Of a DNA stretch of 42,994 nucleotides, positions 15,561-24,865 are shown piece by piece. This DNA comes from Peptoniphilus ovalis. Its GTDB lineage: Bacteria > Bacillota > Clostridia > Tissierellales > Peptoniphilaceae. The notes under the pieces are model-generated. The model was not told where the DNA came from. It searched no databases and saw only the letters and a program-made list of their open reading frames with translations. The stretch is from the NCBI RefSeq assembly GCF_018919265.1, contig NZ_JAHLQO010000007.1, forward strand, positions 1 to 42,994, written 5' to 3'. Position numbers and translations under genes: made by a program. Numbering within the stretch: position 1 is the stretch's first letter; each line of letters begins with the position of its first letter.

Positions 15561-16058
15561 AAAAATGGGACAGTCCCCTCACAAACTTGACAGGGACAGT
15601 CCCAGATCTCTAAATTCTTCTGTATATGTCGGGTTTTCTTTATATTCTTTTAATCCTTCTTCTCCTAGATATCTGTAATGATTGTACCATGCTTTTACTG
15701 ATGTTCTACTTACTTTATATTTTTTTGCAAGGTGTCTGTCTCCATATCCTTCTTCTTTTTCTTTTACTATTTTTAGTTTTAATTCATAGCTATATTTTTT
15801 CATTTGAACCTCCTATTCCGTGTCCGGATTTTGGGGTTCACATCAGAGATTGGGGGACTATCCCTGACTATTCAAAAAAGGGACCGTCCCTATTCTTTTT
15901 AAATTTATTAAATTCATAAAGAAATTTTTTATGAAGAATTTCAAATTTTCTTAATTCCTTAAATAAGAGATTAGTGAGATTTGGGGACTGCTGTGTGCCC
16001 TATGGGTATCCCTGACCAAATAAAAAGGGGACTGTCCCCATTTTATAAGAGACAGCCC
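15561..16058. repeat. Cluster of GGGACAGTCCC palindromes around an IS remnant
   Basis: Palindromes or near-palindromes occur at 15567-15577 and 15593-15603 (GGGACAGTCCC), 15880-15890 (GGGACCGTCCC) and 16027-16039 (GGGGACTGTCCCC), with degraded ones near 15853 (GGGGACTATCCC) and 16052 (GACAGCCCC). The outermost pair is inverted together with its flank (AAAATGGGACAGTCCCC against GGGGACTGTCCCCATTTTA), so the 480-bp block has terminal inverted repeats. Similar palindromes in Clostridia look like REP sequences; no REP transposase is present here. Confidence 0.75.
15579..15803 (-). pseudogene. IS3-family orfA (helix-turn-helix transposase) remnant
   Basis: 74 aa. The N-terminal 60 residues are the helix-turn-helix domain of an IS3/IS150-type OrfA: KYSYELKLKIVKEKEEG, then HLAKKYKVSRTSVKAWYNHY. 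After NPTYTEEFR the frame runs into a GGGACAGTCCC palindrome and stops, so the second half of orfA and all of orfB are missing. A proper start is kept (AGGAGG 6 nt before the ATG), and upstream CCGGACACGG plus TGAACCCCAAAATCC resemble an IS150-type end around 15820-15846. No DDE domain is found nearby. Probably inactive, though a short DNA-binding peptide could still be made. Confidence 0.8.
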
Positions 16059-16072
16059 CTAAAATTCTATTA

Positions 16073-19000
16073 TTAAATTTCAGATAATTCATAAATATCC
16101 ATATTTTCTTCATGGAATTTCTTATTCTTAACATCTACTCTTGCACCTAATGTGTCAAGACTTGTTACAATATCAATTCCAAATTCAATTGCCATTCTTC
16201 TTATTTTAAATCCATCTCTATTGGAATCCCCACCCTTAGTAGGAGTGTTAATTACTATATCTACTTCTCCGTTTCTTATAACATCTAGTATATTTGGTCT
16301 TGGATCATTAATTTTTCCAACTTCTCTTGCATCTATTCCATTTTCTTTTAGAAGTTTTGCAGTTCCATGAGTTGCTATAAATTTATAGCCCATTGTATTC
16401 ATTGTCTTTGCAATTTCTAGAAATTCTTTCTTATCATTGTCATTAACTGTTGCAAGAACTGTTGAGACTTCATCTTCAATTGCAGATCCTGCTGCTAAAA
16501 AGCCTTTGAAAAGTGCTTCTTCAATATTTTTGCCAACTCCTAAAACTTCTCCAGTTGATTTCATTTCAGGTCCAAGAGAAATTTCAACTCTGTTTAGTTT
16601 AGACATTGAGAACACTGGAACTTTAACTGCAATAAGTTTTGGTTCTTTGTATATTCCTGTGCCATAAGAAAGATTTTCAAGTTTTTCTCCAAGCATTACC
16701 TTAGTGGCAATATCAATTATTGGCACTCCTGAAACCTTAGAAATATAAGGTACTGTTCTTGAAGCACGAGGGTTAACTTCTATTATATAAAGGTCATTTT
16801 GATATTCGATAAATTGAATATTTATCATTCCTTTGACATGAAGAGCCTTTGCGATTTTCTTAGTGTAGTCTAAAATTTTATCCTTGATTTCATCTGAGAT
16901 GTGAAGACTTGGATAAATTGTAATTGAGTCGCCAGAGTGAACTCCTGCCCTTTCAAGATGTTCCATAATTCCAGGGATTAAAATATTTTCTCCATCAGAA
17001 ATTGCATCAACTTCAATTTCACGGCCTACTAAATATTTGTCAATTAGCACAGGATTTTCGCTGTCTCTTTCGAAGGCAGAAGTTAAATAATTTGTAAGTC
17101 TCTTTTCATCATAAGTTATTTCCATACCTTGTCCGCCAAGTACATATGAAGGTCTTACAAGTACTGGATATCCAAGATTATTTGCAACTTCTAGACCTTC
17201 TTCAACTGTATAAACTCCATGTCCCTTAGGTCTATTGATTTTTAATTCTTCAAGCAAGTTGTCAAATTTTTCTCTATCTTCAGCTCTGTCAATATCTTCG
17301 TAGTCAGTTCCCAGGATGTTTACGCCTCTGTTGTGAAGGTATTTTGCAAGTTTAATTGCAGTTTGACCACCAAAGGCAAGGATAACTCCTTCAGGTTTTT
17401 CGATTTCAATAATAGTATTAACTTCTTCTTCTGTAAGTGGTTCGAAGTAAAGTTTATCAGAAGTGTCGAAGTCAGTTGAAACTGTTTCTGGATTGTTGTT
17501 TATTGTAATTGTTTCAATTCCCATTTTAATAAGAGCCTTAATTGAGTGAACGCTGCAGTAGTCGAACTCAATACCTTGACCAATTCTTATAGGACCTGAT
17601 CCGATTACTAAAATTTTTCTGTTTTCAGAAATTTTATTTTCATCTGATTTTTCATAAGTTGAGTAATAATATGCTCCATTTTTTCTAAATGGGGAAGTAT
17701 CAACCTTTCTAAAGTTAGGATAGATTTTATTTTTTTCTCTAAATTTAATGATTTCTTCCACAGTTACTCCGAAGGTATCTGCTATGAATTTATCAGAGAA
17801 GCCCATTTTCTTTAATTTTTCAAGTTCAGATGCTTCAAGAGTATTTAAATCAAGAGTCTTTAGATTTTCTTCTTCTCTTACAATATTTTCTATTTTTTCA
17901 AGGAAATATAAATCAATTCCAGTGATATCATGAATTACATCGATTGAAATGCCACGTCTTATAATTTCTGCAACATCAAAAAGTCTTTCATCATCTGGAA
18001 ATTCAATTCTCTTTTTAAGTTCATCAGTTGTTCTTTGTTCAGAGAATTTTGACTCTAATGAGAATTTTGAAATTTCTAGAGATCTAATTCCCTTAAGAAG
18101 TGCTTCTTCAAAACTTGATCCAATTGACATTACTTCTCCAGTTGCCATCATTTTTGTGCCAAGTTTTCTATTTGCAAATTTAAATTTGTCAAAAGGCCAT
18201 TTTGGAATTTTACAAACTACATAGTCACAATTTGGTTCGTAGTTTTCGATTGTTTCGCCAGTTGTTTCATTTTCGATTTCTGAAAGATTGTAGCCAAGTG
18301 CAATTTTTGTTGCAATTCTTGCTATTGGATAACCTGTTGCCTTAGATGCTAGTGCAGATGAACGTGAAACCCTTGGATTTATTTCAATTACTGCGTATTC
18401 TAAAGTTTTAGGATTTAATGCAAGTTGAACATTACATGCACCTTTTACTCCAACATTTTCTACTATATTAAGAGATGCTTTTTTAAGTTTTTCTAAAACT
18501 TCTGCTGAAAGACTTTGACATGGTGCAACTACAATTGAGTCACCTGTGTGAACTCCAACTGGATCCACATTTTCCATATCGCAGACAATAATTTTATTCC
18601 CAGCAGAGTCTCTAATTACTTCAAACTCTATTTCAAGCCATCCCTTTATAGATTTTTCAAGAAGACATTCGTTAACAGGACTTAACGCTAGACCATGAGA
18701 TAGGACTTCTCTTAGTTCTTCTTCATCGTAAGCAAATCCACCGCCAGTTCCTCCCAATGTATAAGCAGGTCTAACTACAAGTGGATAGCCAATTTTCTTT
18801 GCAAGCTTAAGACCTTCATCAAGAGTTGTAGCAATTTCTGATGCAACAATTGGCTCGCCAATTTCTTTCATAGTGTTTCTAAAGACATCTCTGTCTTCGC
18901 CCTTTATAATTGCATCAATGTAAGTTCCTATAACTTTGATTCCGTATTCTTTAAGAATGCCTCTCTTGTCAAGTTCTAGAGTCATATTAAGACCAGTTTG

Positions 19001-19276
19001 ACCACCCATTCCTGCAATAAGTGAGTCTGGTTTTTCTTTTTTAATTATTTTTTCTATAAAAGAAATTGTAATTGGTTCGATGTAAATTTTGTCTGCAACT
19101 TCTTTATCTGTCATAATTGTGGCAGGGTTTGAGTTGATTAAAACAGTTTTAACTCCGTGTGACTTTAGTGTTTCACAAGCTTGAGTACCTGAGTAATCAA
19201 ATTCTGCTGCTTGGCCAATTACAATAGGGCCTGAACCTATAACTAATGTTTTTTTAATTTCCATATCTCTTGGCAT
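16073..19276 (-). CDS. carB: Carbamoyl-phosphate synthase large subunit
   Basis: Makes carbamoyl phosphate from bicarbonate, ammonia and two ATP for pyrimidine and arginine synthesis, normally with glutamine-derived ammonia from CarA. 1067 aa, full length. The start [21 protein letters not shown] is canonical, with AAAGGAG 7 nt upstream. Two ATP-grasp halves are visible, each opening with an IGSGPI.IGQ..EFDY motif (residues about 11 and 554), followed by the C-terminal MGS-like allosteric domain (from about 935, [14 protein letters not shown]). No carA is adjacent on either side: upstream on the same strand is wrbA and downstream is repeat debris. CarA must be encoded elsewhere. Confidence 0.97.
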   Translation of the reverse strand: MPRDMEIKKTLVIGSGPIVIGQAAEFDYSGTQACETLKSHGVKTVLINSNPATIMTDKEVADKIYIEPITISFIEKIIKKEKPDSLIAGMGGQTGLNMTLELDKRGILKEYGIKVIGTYIDAIIKGEDRDVFRNTMKEIGEPIVASEIATTLDEGLKLAKKIGYPLVVRPAYTLGGTGGGFAYDEEELREVLSHGLALSPVNECLLEKSIKGWLEIEFEVIRDSAGNKIIVCDMENVDPVGVHTGDSIVVAPCQSLSAEVLEKLKKASLNIVENVGVKGACNVQLALNPKTLEYAVIEINPRVSRSSALASKATGYPIARIATKIALGYNLSEIENETTGETIENYEPNCDYVVCKIPKWPFDKFKFANRKLGTKMMATGEVMSIGSSFEEALLKGIRSLEISKFSLESKFSEQRTTDELKKRIEFPDDERLFDVAEIIRRGISIDVIHDITGIDLYFLEKIENIVREEENLKTLDLNTLEASELEKLKKMGFSDKFIADTFGVTVEEIIKFREKNKIYPNFRKVDTSPFRKNGAYYYSTYEKSDENKISENRKILVIGSGPIRIGQGIEFDYCSVHSIKALIKMGIETITINNNPETVSTDFDTSDKLYFEPLTEEEVNTIIEIEKPEGVILAFGGQTAIKLAKYLHNRGVNILGTDYEDIDRAEDREKFDNLLEELKINRPKGHGVYTVEEGLEVANNLGYPVLVRPSYVLGGQGMEITYDEKRLTNYLTSAFERDSENPVLIDKYLVGREIEVDAISDGENILIPGIMEHLERAGVHSGDSITIYPSLHISDEIKDKILDYTKKIAKALHVKGMINIQFIEYQNDLYIIEVNPRASRTVPYISKVSGVPIIDIATKVMLGEKLENLSYGTGIYKEPKLIAVKVPVFSMSKLNRVEISLGPEMKSTGEVLGVGKNIEEALFKGFLAAGSAIEDEVSTVLATVNDNDKKEFLEIAKTMNTMGYKFIATHGTAKLLKENGIDAREVGKINDPRPNILDVIRNGEVDIVINTPTKGGDSNRDGFKIRRMAIEFGIDIVTSLDTLGARVDVKNKKFHEENMDIYELSEI

Positions 19277-19489
19277 TTTCTATCTCCTTTTCAACTCTTA
19301 ATGACTAATTCTTTTAAAAATGGGCAAAAAAATTTTGTCATTATTAAAAATGGGCAAAAAAAATTATATTAAATTTGCTCAAAAAAAAATCATGTGCAAG
19401 GACATGATTTTTCATTCAGTCCTTGGACTGATTTTTCTCTATATTTTTATCTTTTATATTAAAACACTTTTTTTAATAAAATGCAAGAA
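19277..19489 (-). promoter_or_regulatory. carB leader region with direct repeats and hairpins
   Basis: Two copies of AAAAATGGGCAAAAAAA (from 19316 and 19346, plus-strand sense) lie exactly 30 bp apart, between the carB start and a T-rich -10-like TATAAT (minus strand, near 19365). Upstream on the minus strand are CAGTCC-AA-GGACTG (near 19420) and ATCATGT-6 nt-ACATGAT followed by a long T run (19386-19410). The latter is a terminator for wrbA or an attenuator for carB. A PyrR-box consensus was looked for and not found. Confidence 0.5.
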
Positions 19490-20080
19490 TTATTTATTAA
19501 ATTTATCAGAAACTTCTACAAGTCTTCTTGCTTGGAATCTAACAGCACCTTCAAGATCATTTGCAAGTCCTTCTCTTGTTGCAGTTCCACTTGTACCATA
19601 AGGGTTTCCGCCTGCAGCATAAACAGAATCATCATTGTATCCTGGAGTTACGATAATTGCTCCCCAGTGCATTGCAGTTGTATAAAGTGCACGAACTGTT
19701 TGTTCTTGTCCACCATTGTTATTTTGTGCTGATGTCATTGCAGAGAATAATTTGTCTTGAAGTTTGCCTTTTGCCCAAAGTCCACCTTGCCCGTCCAGGA
19801 AGAATTTCATTTGTGCAGGAACATTACCAAATCTTGTTGGAGCACTTACTAAAATTGCATCTGCCCAAACTAAATCTTCAGAAGTTGCAACTTCGATGTC
19901 TTTAGAATCTTCAAGATATTTTTTCCATGCTGGATTGTCTTCTGCACCAGCAGTATCAAGTAGTTCTTCAACTTTTCTAATTCTAACTTCTGCCTTATCT
20001 TTTACTTCGTCAGCTGCCCAATTAACCATTTGGAAGTTATGTCCTGTCATTGAATAATATAATATTAATAATTTTGTCAT
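19490..20080 (-). CDS. WrbA-like NAD(P)H:quinone oxidoreductase / flavodoxin
   Basis: Flavodoxin-fold FMN protein, 196 aa, close to the 190-200 aa of WrbA-type quinone reductases. The start is ATG 20080 with AAAGGAG 5 nt upstream; an in-frame start at 20095 would overlap that site. The phosphate-binding loop is YYSMTGHNFQM. SAPTRFGNVPAQMKFFLDGQGGLWAKGKL is the WrbA signature, and HWGAIIVTPGYND and GNPYGTSGTATREG are further family blocks. Such enzymes carry out two-electron reduction of quinones, protecting against oxidative stress. It lies upstream of carB on the same strand, with a likely terminator between. Confidence 0.9.
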   Translation of the reverse strand: MTKLLILYYSMTGHNFQMVNWAADEVKDKAEVRIRKVEELLDTAGAEDNPAWKKYLEDSKDIEVATSEDLVWADAILVSAPTRFGNVPAQMKFFLDGQGGLWAKGKLQDKLFSAMTSAQNNNGGQEQTVRALYTTAMHWGAIIVTPGYNDDSVYAAGGNPYGTSGTATREGLANDLEGAVRFQARRLVEVSDKFNK

Positions 20081-20225
20081 GTAATCTCCTTTCAAAATTC
20101 ATTTTATTAACTCTCTTTATTAGTTTACCCCAATAATATCAAGATAAATCAATAATCAAATTAATTTAAATCTATTCAAATTATTTTGAATTTATTGTAT
20201 ACTTTAAATGATAAGGAGGAGAGTT

Positions 20226-21362
20226 ATGATTAAAGTTCTCCATTTAATTAGTGGCGGCGATACAGGTGGTGCAAAGACCCATATCTTTACGCTGATGAAA
20301 GGTTTAAAAAATAAAGTTGATGCAAAAATTGTATGCTTTATTAAAGACACCTTCTATGACGAGGCTAAGGAAAGAGGCCTTAATATAGAAGTGTTTTATC
20401 AAGAGAAAAGATGGGACCTTTCAGTCGTTTCTAAGTTAAGTGACGAAATAAATAATAATAATTATGATATAGTTCATGCACATGGAGCACGAGCTAATTT
20501 TATTTGTATGTTTTTGAAAAGTAAAATTAATGTGCCCATGATTACAACTATTCATTCCGACTATATGCTTGATTTCAAAGATAATTTTTATAAGAATTTA
20601 ATTTATACAACTCTTAACAAGAGAGCACTTAAAAAATTCGATTACTATATTTGTGTAAGTGATAATTTTAAAGAAATGCTTATGAAAAGAGGTTTTAAAG
20701 AGGATAGGATTCACGTACTTTATAATGGAATTGACACAGAAGAGGAAGTTAATTACATTCCTAAGACCACTTTTTTAGAGAAGTATAAAATTAATTTCAA
20801 TGGAGAGTTATTAGTTGGAATTGCTGCAAGACTTGATAAAGTGAAAAATCACGAGACATTTATTAAAGCTTGCAAAAAGACACTTGATGTAAATCCAGAT
20901 ATATTATTTTTAATAGCAGGCGAAGGCGATGAAAATAAGAAGCTACAAGAAATGACAAAGTCTTATGAAATCGAAGATAAAATTTATTTCTTAGGTTTTA
21001 TAAAGGACAAGTACAGCTTTTTTAATGCGATAGATATTAATGTACTTACAAGTATTTCGGAGTCTTTTCCATATGTAATTATGGAAGCGGCACTACTTAA
21101 GGTGCCTACAATTTCTACTAGAACTGGTGGAATTCCTGAAATTATAAAAGATGATGAAACTGGATATTTGTTTGAAGTTTATGATTATGAAAAATTGTCT
21201 GAATATATTCTAAAACTATATAATGACAGAGAGCTTCTTGCAGAATTAGGCGAAAATATAAGAGATTTAGTAAAAAATGACTATTCTCATGAGTCTATGG
21301 GAAATAGACAATATGAAATTTATAAAGAAATTTTAGATGGAGGAAAAAATGAAAATAATTGA
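20226..21362 (+). CDS. GT4-type glycosyltransferase
   Basis: Retaining GT-B glycosyltransferase of family 4, 378 aa. ATG 20226 is chosen because AAGGAGGA sits 5 nt upstream; an ATG at 20208 would place that site inside the gene. The N-terminal domain has the acceptor-side loop LISGGDTGGAKTHI. The C-terminal domain has the sugar-nucleotide site: LVGIAARLDKVKNHETFI, LIAGEGDE and the E-x7-E block SESFPYVIMEAALLKVPTIS. It probably adds a sugar to a lipid-linked surface glycan on the cytoplasmic face. First gene of a five-gene surface polymer operon; it overlaps the next gene by 14 nt. Confidence 0.9.
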   Translation: MIKVLHLISGGDTGGAKTHIFTLMKGLKNKVDAKIVCFIKDTFYDEAKERGLNIEVFYQEKRWDLSVVSKLSDEINNNNYDIVHAHGARANFICMFLKSKINVPMITTIHSDYMLDFKDNFYKNLIYTTLNKRALKKFDYYICVSDNFKEMLMKRGFKEDRIHVLYNGIDTEEEVNYIPKTTFLEKYKINFNGELLVGIAARLDKVKNHETFIKACKKTLDVNPDILFLIAGEGDENKKLQEMTKSYEIEDKIYFLGFIKDKYSFFNAIDINVLTSISESFPYVIMEAALLKVPTISTRTGGIPEIIKDDETGYLFEVYDYEKLSEYILKLYNDRELLAELGENIRDLVKNDYSHESMGNRQYEIYKEILDGGKNENN

Positions 21363-21831
21363 CAAAAGAGGAAGACTCTTTGGACTTATTAATGTTATAG
21401 ACTTAGTTGTAATTCTTCTTGTTCTTGCACTTGTTGTAGTTGGTGTAAAGAGATTTGGAACTAAGGCAGCAGTGGGAGATGTGAGCACTAAACAAGGAGT
21501 TGTAACTGCAGAGATTACTGATATTAGAGAGGCGACTGTTAAAAATATCAAAGTTGGAGATCCAATTTATGATTATGACAAAGGAACTTATCTTGGAGAG
21601 ATAGCTAATGTAGAGGTTGGTCCTCACACTGATGAAGTTGAATACCAAGGAAAAGTTGTTAGAGCTGAAGTTCCTGATAAATTTAGAGCAGAAATTAAAA
21701 TCAAAGCTGATATAAAAGATACAAAAGATTTTTATCAAATAGGTACTGAACAAGTTAGAGTTGGTAGTCAAATCAGAATTAAAAATAAAAATATTACAAC
21801 ATTTATGACAATTTTAGGCATAGAAATTTAG
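21349..21831 (+). CDS. DUF4330-domain membrane protein
   Basis: 160 aa from ATG 21349 (GGAGGA 5 nt upstream). The N-terminus MKIIDKRGRLFGLINVIDLV leads into a single membrane segment (about residues 13-33), typical of DUF4330. The rest is an extracellular or cytoplasmic beta-rich region with repeated GDPIYDYDKG and VGSQIRIKNK motifs. The function is unknown, but DUF4330 genes are often seen next to csaB-type polysaccharide genes, as here. It shares an operon with the glycosyltransferase (overlap 14 nt) and the next membrane protein (7-nt gap). Confidence 0.82.
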   Translation: MKIIDKRGRLFGLINVIDLVVILLVLALVVVGVKRFGTKAAVGDVSTKQGVVTAEITDIREATVKNIKVGDPIYDYDKGTYLGEIANVEVGPHTDEVEYQGKVVRAEVPDKFRAEIKIKADIKDTKDFYQIGTEQVRVGSQIRIKNKNITTFMTILGIEI

Positions 21832-21838
21832 GTGAATT

Positions 21839-22381
21839 ATGGTTAATTCAGTAACTTTAAGGTTTTTTATTAAAGCACATGATTTATCCTTAGAACTTTA
21901 TGAAGATAGTTTTACAAAGAAAATCTTTGATGCAATAAAAAGACCAATTACTATTGCTATAGAAAATTCTAAAGTACATGAATTTTTAAATAATGAAAAG
22001 CCAATTTTTAAAGGCTCTTTTATTTATAAGATATACAGTAAATTATTTAAATTAATTGAAAAATTAATGGGTTTTCTAAGGAAAGTATTAGTTCCTCAAA
22101 TCGATAAATCAATATTATTATCTCAAACTTTTAATTCTTTAGATAATTTTGATGAAGTAATGGGAATAATTTCAAATATTATTTTTTATTGTGGACTTGT
22201 AACTACAATTATTTCTCTAATTGTTAGAGAAAGTTTTGTTATTCCACTATTTATAATGATTTTTGGACTAATTGCTTCTATTTTTAAGGGCTATTATTTA
22301 AAAATTATAAAGGATTCAAAGGTTTTAGAATTTTTCCTTAGCTTTTTTGATTTAGACAAGGGTGGTGAAGAATGGTGGTAA
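21839..22381 (+). CDS. Uncharacterised membrane protein of the surface polymer operon
   Basis: 180 aa, not recognised by name. The first 100 residues are a basic amphipathic region (FIKAHDLSLELYEDSFTKKI, then LMGFLRKVLVP). Two adjacent hydrophobic segments (about residues 108-128 and 131-150: ISNIIFYCGLVTTIISLIV and FVIPLFIMIFGLIASIFKGY) follow, then a short charged tail ending GGEEWW. It has no catalytic motif. It lies between DUF4330 and the ligase-like gene and overlaps the latter by 10 nt, so it is likely an accessory of the same export or ligation step. Confidence 0.7.
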   Translation: MVNSVTLRFFIKAHDLSLELYEDSFTKKIFDAIKRPITIAIENSKVHEFLNNEKPIFKGSFIYKIYSKLFKLIEKLMGFLRKVLVPQIDKSILLSQTFNSLDNFDEVMGIISNIIFYCGLVTTIISLIVRESFVIPLFIMIFGLIASIFKGYYLKIIKDSKVLEFFLSFFDLDKGGEEWW

Positions 22382-23709
22382 AATCTAGAAAGATAAATTT
22401 TGTATTTTTATCAACAATTCTTGTAGCCTTAGTTTATTATTTTTTAGGAACTAAATTTTTTATAGCTGCACTTGCAGGTATTTGTGGACTACTACTGGTT
22501 TTATATGATATAAAAATCGGGCTTTATGCAGCAGCCTTTTTATATCCGTTTCTTCCTGATGCACTTGGGTTAATAATGATTTTATCAATGGGATTTTTCT
22601 TACTATTAAAATCAATGCTTTTTGGAGAAAAATTTAGTGTAACAGAACTTACAGTTCCCATTGCAATTTTTGCATTTATTGCAATTTTTTCAACATTTAC
22701 ATCAGTAAAGCCCATGGGATCATTAAGAGACTTAGCACTTAATGCAGCTGGGATGAGTTTTGTATTTGCTCTTACAAATTCAATAAAGACAAAAAGAGAA
22801 TTAAATGGATTTATTTCAGTGTTTATGTTGTCAGCTCTTTTAGTTGCACTTCTAGGAATTATTCAATATTTCACAGGAGTACAAATGAGACCTGAATGGC
22901 TTGATACTGAAAATAACACTGATATTGCAGTTAGAGTTTATTCTGTATTTTTCAATCCAAATATATTGGCAGAGTACTTAGTTCTTTTAACTCCAATTGC
23001 AGTTGGAATGACTTGGTATACAAAAAGTCTTAGAAAGAAATTTTTATTTGCAGCTTCAACGGGACTATTATTACTATGCATACTTATGACTCTTTCAAGA
23101 GGTGGATGGGTAGGAATTGCCTTTGCAGCACTAAGCTTTGTGTTACTTGTTGACAAAAGACTTTTACTTTTAGGAATACCAATAGGAATTGGTGGACTTG
23201 CATTTTTACCTCAAAAGGTTATCGATAGACTAGTATCCATTGGATCAACTGTTGACTCATCAAATTTATATAGAATAAAAATTTGGGACATCACAATGGA
23301 TGTAATTAGAGATAATTTTATAGCAGGTGTTGGATTTGGTTATGTTCCTTTCAAAGATACTTTTGAAAGATATATTAGAACTATGCCAATATATCACGCT
23401 CACAACACTTATCTTGAAATAACTGCAGAAATTGGGATAGTTGGATTTATATTTTTTATGTTGCTTCTTCTTGCAACTTTAAAATATGCCTATGTACATC
23501 TAGTTAAATCTGAAGATAAGTATTTTAAATATTTGGGAGCAGGATTATTTTCAAGTATTATTGGAATTATGGGTCATGGACTTGTAGAGCATTTCTTATA
23601 CATTCCAAGAATTATATTTACATTTTGGATAATTATAGGAATAATTTTTACAGCGATTAGAATTGAAAAAAACGAAAAATTAGATAAAGAAAGTTTAGAG
23701 ACAGAGTGA
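22372..23709 (+). CDS. O-antigen ligase/polymerase-like membrane protein (Wzy_C)
   Basis: Polytopic membrane protein, 445 aa, about 11 hydrophobic segments. The Wzy_C (O-antigen ligase) domain is recognised by LMTLSRGGWVGIAFAALSFV, the large extracytoplasmic loop, and IYHAHNTYLEITAEIGIVGF, where the HAHN...E motif holds the key His. WaaL/Wzy enzymes join or polymerise lipid-linked glycans outside the membrane; in Gram-positives relatives attach or elongate wall polysaccharide. Placed before csaB, it probably assembles the polymer that CsaB decorates. It overlaps the upstream gene (ATG inside) and ends 4 nt before csaB. Confidence 0.87.
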   Translation: MVVKSRKINFVFLSTILVALVYYFLGTKFFIAALAGICGLLLVLYDIKIGLYAAAFLYPFLPDALGLIMILSMGFFLLLKSMLFGEKFSVTELTVPIAIFAFIAIFSTFTSVKPMGSLRDLALNAAGMSFVFALTNSIKTKRELNGFISVFMLSALLVALLGIIQYFTGVQMRPEWLDTENNTDIAVRVYSVFFNPNILAEYLVLLTPIAVGMTWYTKSLRKKFLFAASTGLLLLCILMTLSRGGWVGIAFAALSFVLLVDKRLLLLGIPIGIGGLAFLPQKVIDRLVSIGSTVDSSNLYRIKIWDITMDVIRDNFIAGVGFGYVPFKDTFERYIRTMPIYHAHNTYLEITAEIGIVGFIFFMLLLLATLKYAYVHLVKSEDKYFKYLGAGLFSSIIGIMGHGLVEHFLYIPRIIFTFWIIIGIIFTAIRIEKNEKLDKESLETE

Positions 23710-23713
23710 TTTT

Positions 23714-24808
23714 ATGAATAAAATAGTTGTATCAGGTTACTTTGGATTTGATAATTCGGGTGATGATGCTATATTAAAGGCAATGGTTGCTGATTTTAAA
23801 AAACTGAATATGGATTTGGAAATTATAGCACTGTCTAAAAATCCTGAGAAAACTAAGAGAGTTTATAAAATTGATGCTGTAGACAGATTTTCTATAAGCG
23901 AAGTTTTTAATACCTTTAGAGACTCTGACTTATTTATATCTGGAGGTGGATCGCTTCTTCAAGATATTACTTCCACAAGATCTATTTTGTACTATCTTTC
24001 CGTGATACTTATGGCTAAATTTTTGAGAAAAAAAGTCTATGTTTACGCCAATGGAATTGGACCAATTGACAAGAAATTAAACAGGATGATTACTAGATTT
24101 GTGCTAAATAAAGTTGATTACATTACTCTTCGAGATGAACTTTCTAGAAGATTTGTTAAAAATCTAGGCGTAAAAAATGAAAATATCGAAGTAACAGCAG
24201 ATCCTGTTTTTTCTCTTGATGCAGCAGGCGATGATAGAATAGATGAGATACTTGAAATAGAAGAAATCGAGCTTTCAGAAAATACAATAGGTTTTTGTCT
24301 AAGAGATTATAAAAATGACGAGGGATTAAAGAAAAAATTTGCAGAAGAAATTGATAATTTAATCGATGCAGGTCACGATGTACTTCTCGTTCCATTTCAC
24401 ATGCCAAGGGACAATGTATATTCAGATGAGATTTTAAAATACACAAAGAATAAGGACAAACTAAAAATTATAAAAAACAATTATTCAGCAGAAGAATTAA
24501 TGGGAATCTTTAAAAGATTAAAACTTCTATGTGCAATGAGACTCCATTCATTAATCTATGCAGCTAATGTTTCACTTCCAATGGTTGGAATAATATACGA
24601 TCCAAAAGTTGAAGCTATGATAAAAGAATTGGGAGTCATCGAATATATTGACATTAGAAATTTCAAAGTACAAGACTTAAATGAAAAAGTTGAAAGTGCA
24701 CTTAATAATCTTGAAGATAGAAGACAGACACTTATAAAAAATACAAACAAAATGAAGAGTAAATCTAAGAGAAATATAGAGATAGCTATAGAGCTTTTAG
24801 AAAAATAA
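23714..24808 (+). CDS. csaB: Polysaccharide pyruvyl transferase CsaB
   Basis: Adds a pyruvate ketal to a cell-wall polysaccharide from phosphoenolpyruvate, making the ligand for SLH-domain surface proteins. 364 aa. It opens VSGYFGFDNSGDDAILKAMV, the hallmark GY.G..N.GD.A motif, continues with FISGGGSLLQDITSTRSILY and YANGIGPI, and ends with the AMRLHSLIYAANVSLPMVGI block. This matches CsaB rather than a generic pyruvyltransferase. It is the last gene of the operon and is followed by a terminator. The presence of csaB predicts that this organism has SLH-anchored surface proteins; none is encoded in this window. Confidence 0.92.
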   Translation: MNKIVVSGYFGFDNSGDDAILKAMVADFKKLNMDLEIIALSKNPEKTKRVYKIDAVDRFSISEVFNTFRDSDLFISGGGSLLQDITSTRSILYYLSVILMAKFLRKKVYVYANGIGPIDKKLNRMITRFVLNKVDYITLRDELSRRFVKNLGVKNENIEVTADPVFSLDAAGDDRIDEILEIEEIELSENTIGFCLRDYKNDEGLKKKFAEEIDNLIDAGHDVLLVPFHMPRDNVYSDEILKYTKNKDKLKIIKNNYSAEELMGIFKRLKLLCAMRLHSLIYAANVSLPMVGIIYDPKVEAMIKELGVIEYIDIRNFKVQDLNEKVESALNNLEDRRQTLIKNTNKMKSKSKRNIEIAIELLEK

Positions 24809-24811
24809 ATG

Positions 24812-24835
24812 CTATGGTTTTGCCATAGTATTTTT
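24812..24835 (+). terminator. Terminator after csaB
   Basis: CTATGG (24812-24817), loop TTTTG, CCATAG (24823-24828), then a T run from 24831. Confidence 0.75.
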
Positions 24836-24865
24836 AAAATTAATTAAAAATTTTTAATTTTACTA

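Noticed and set aside
15626-15919. Plus-strand 97-codon hydrophobic frame across the IS3 remnant
   Set aside because: It is the reverse of the Lys-rich orfA and repeat debris; no start signal.
19380-19430. PyrR attenuator in front of carB
   Set aside because: There are hairpins and a T run, but no PyrR-binding-loop consensus; the structure may simply be the wrbA terminator.
19320-19601. Plus-strand 93-codon frame between carB and wrbA
   Set aside because: It runs through leader repeats and the antisense of wrbA, with no ribosome-binding site.
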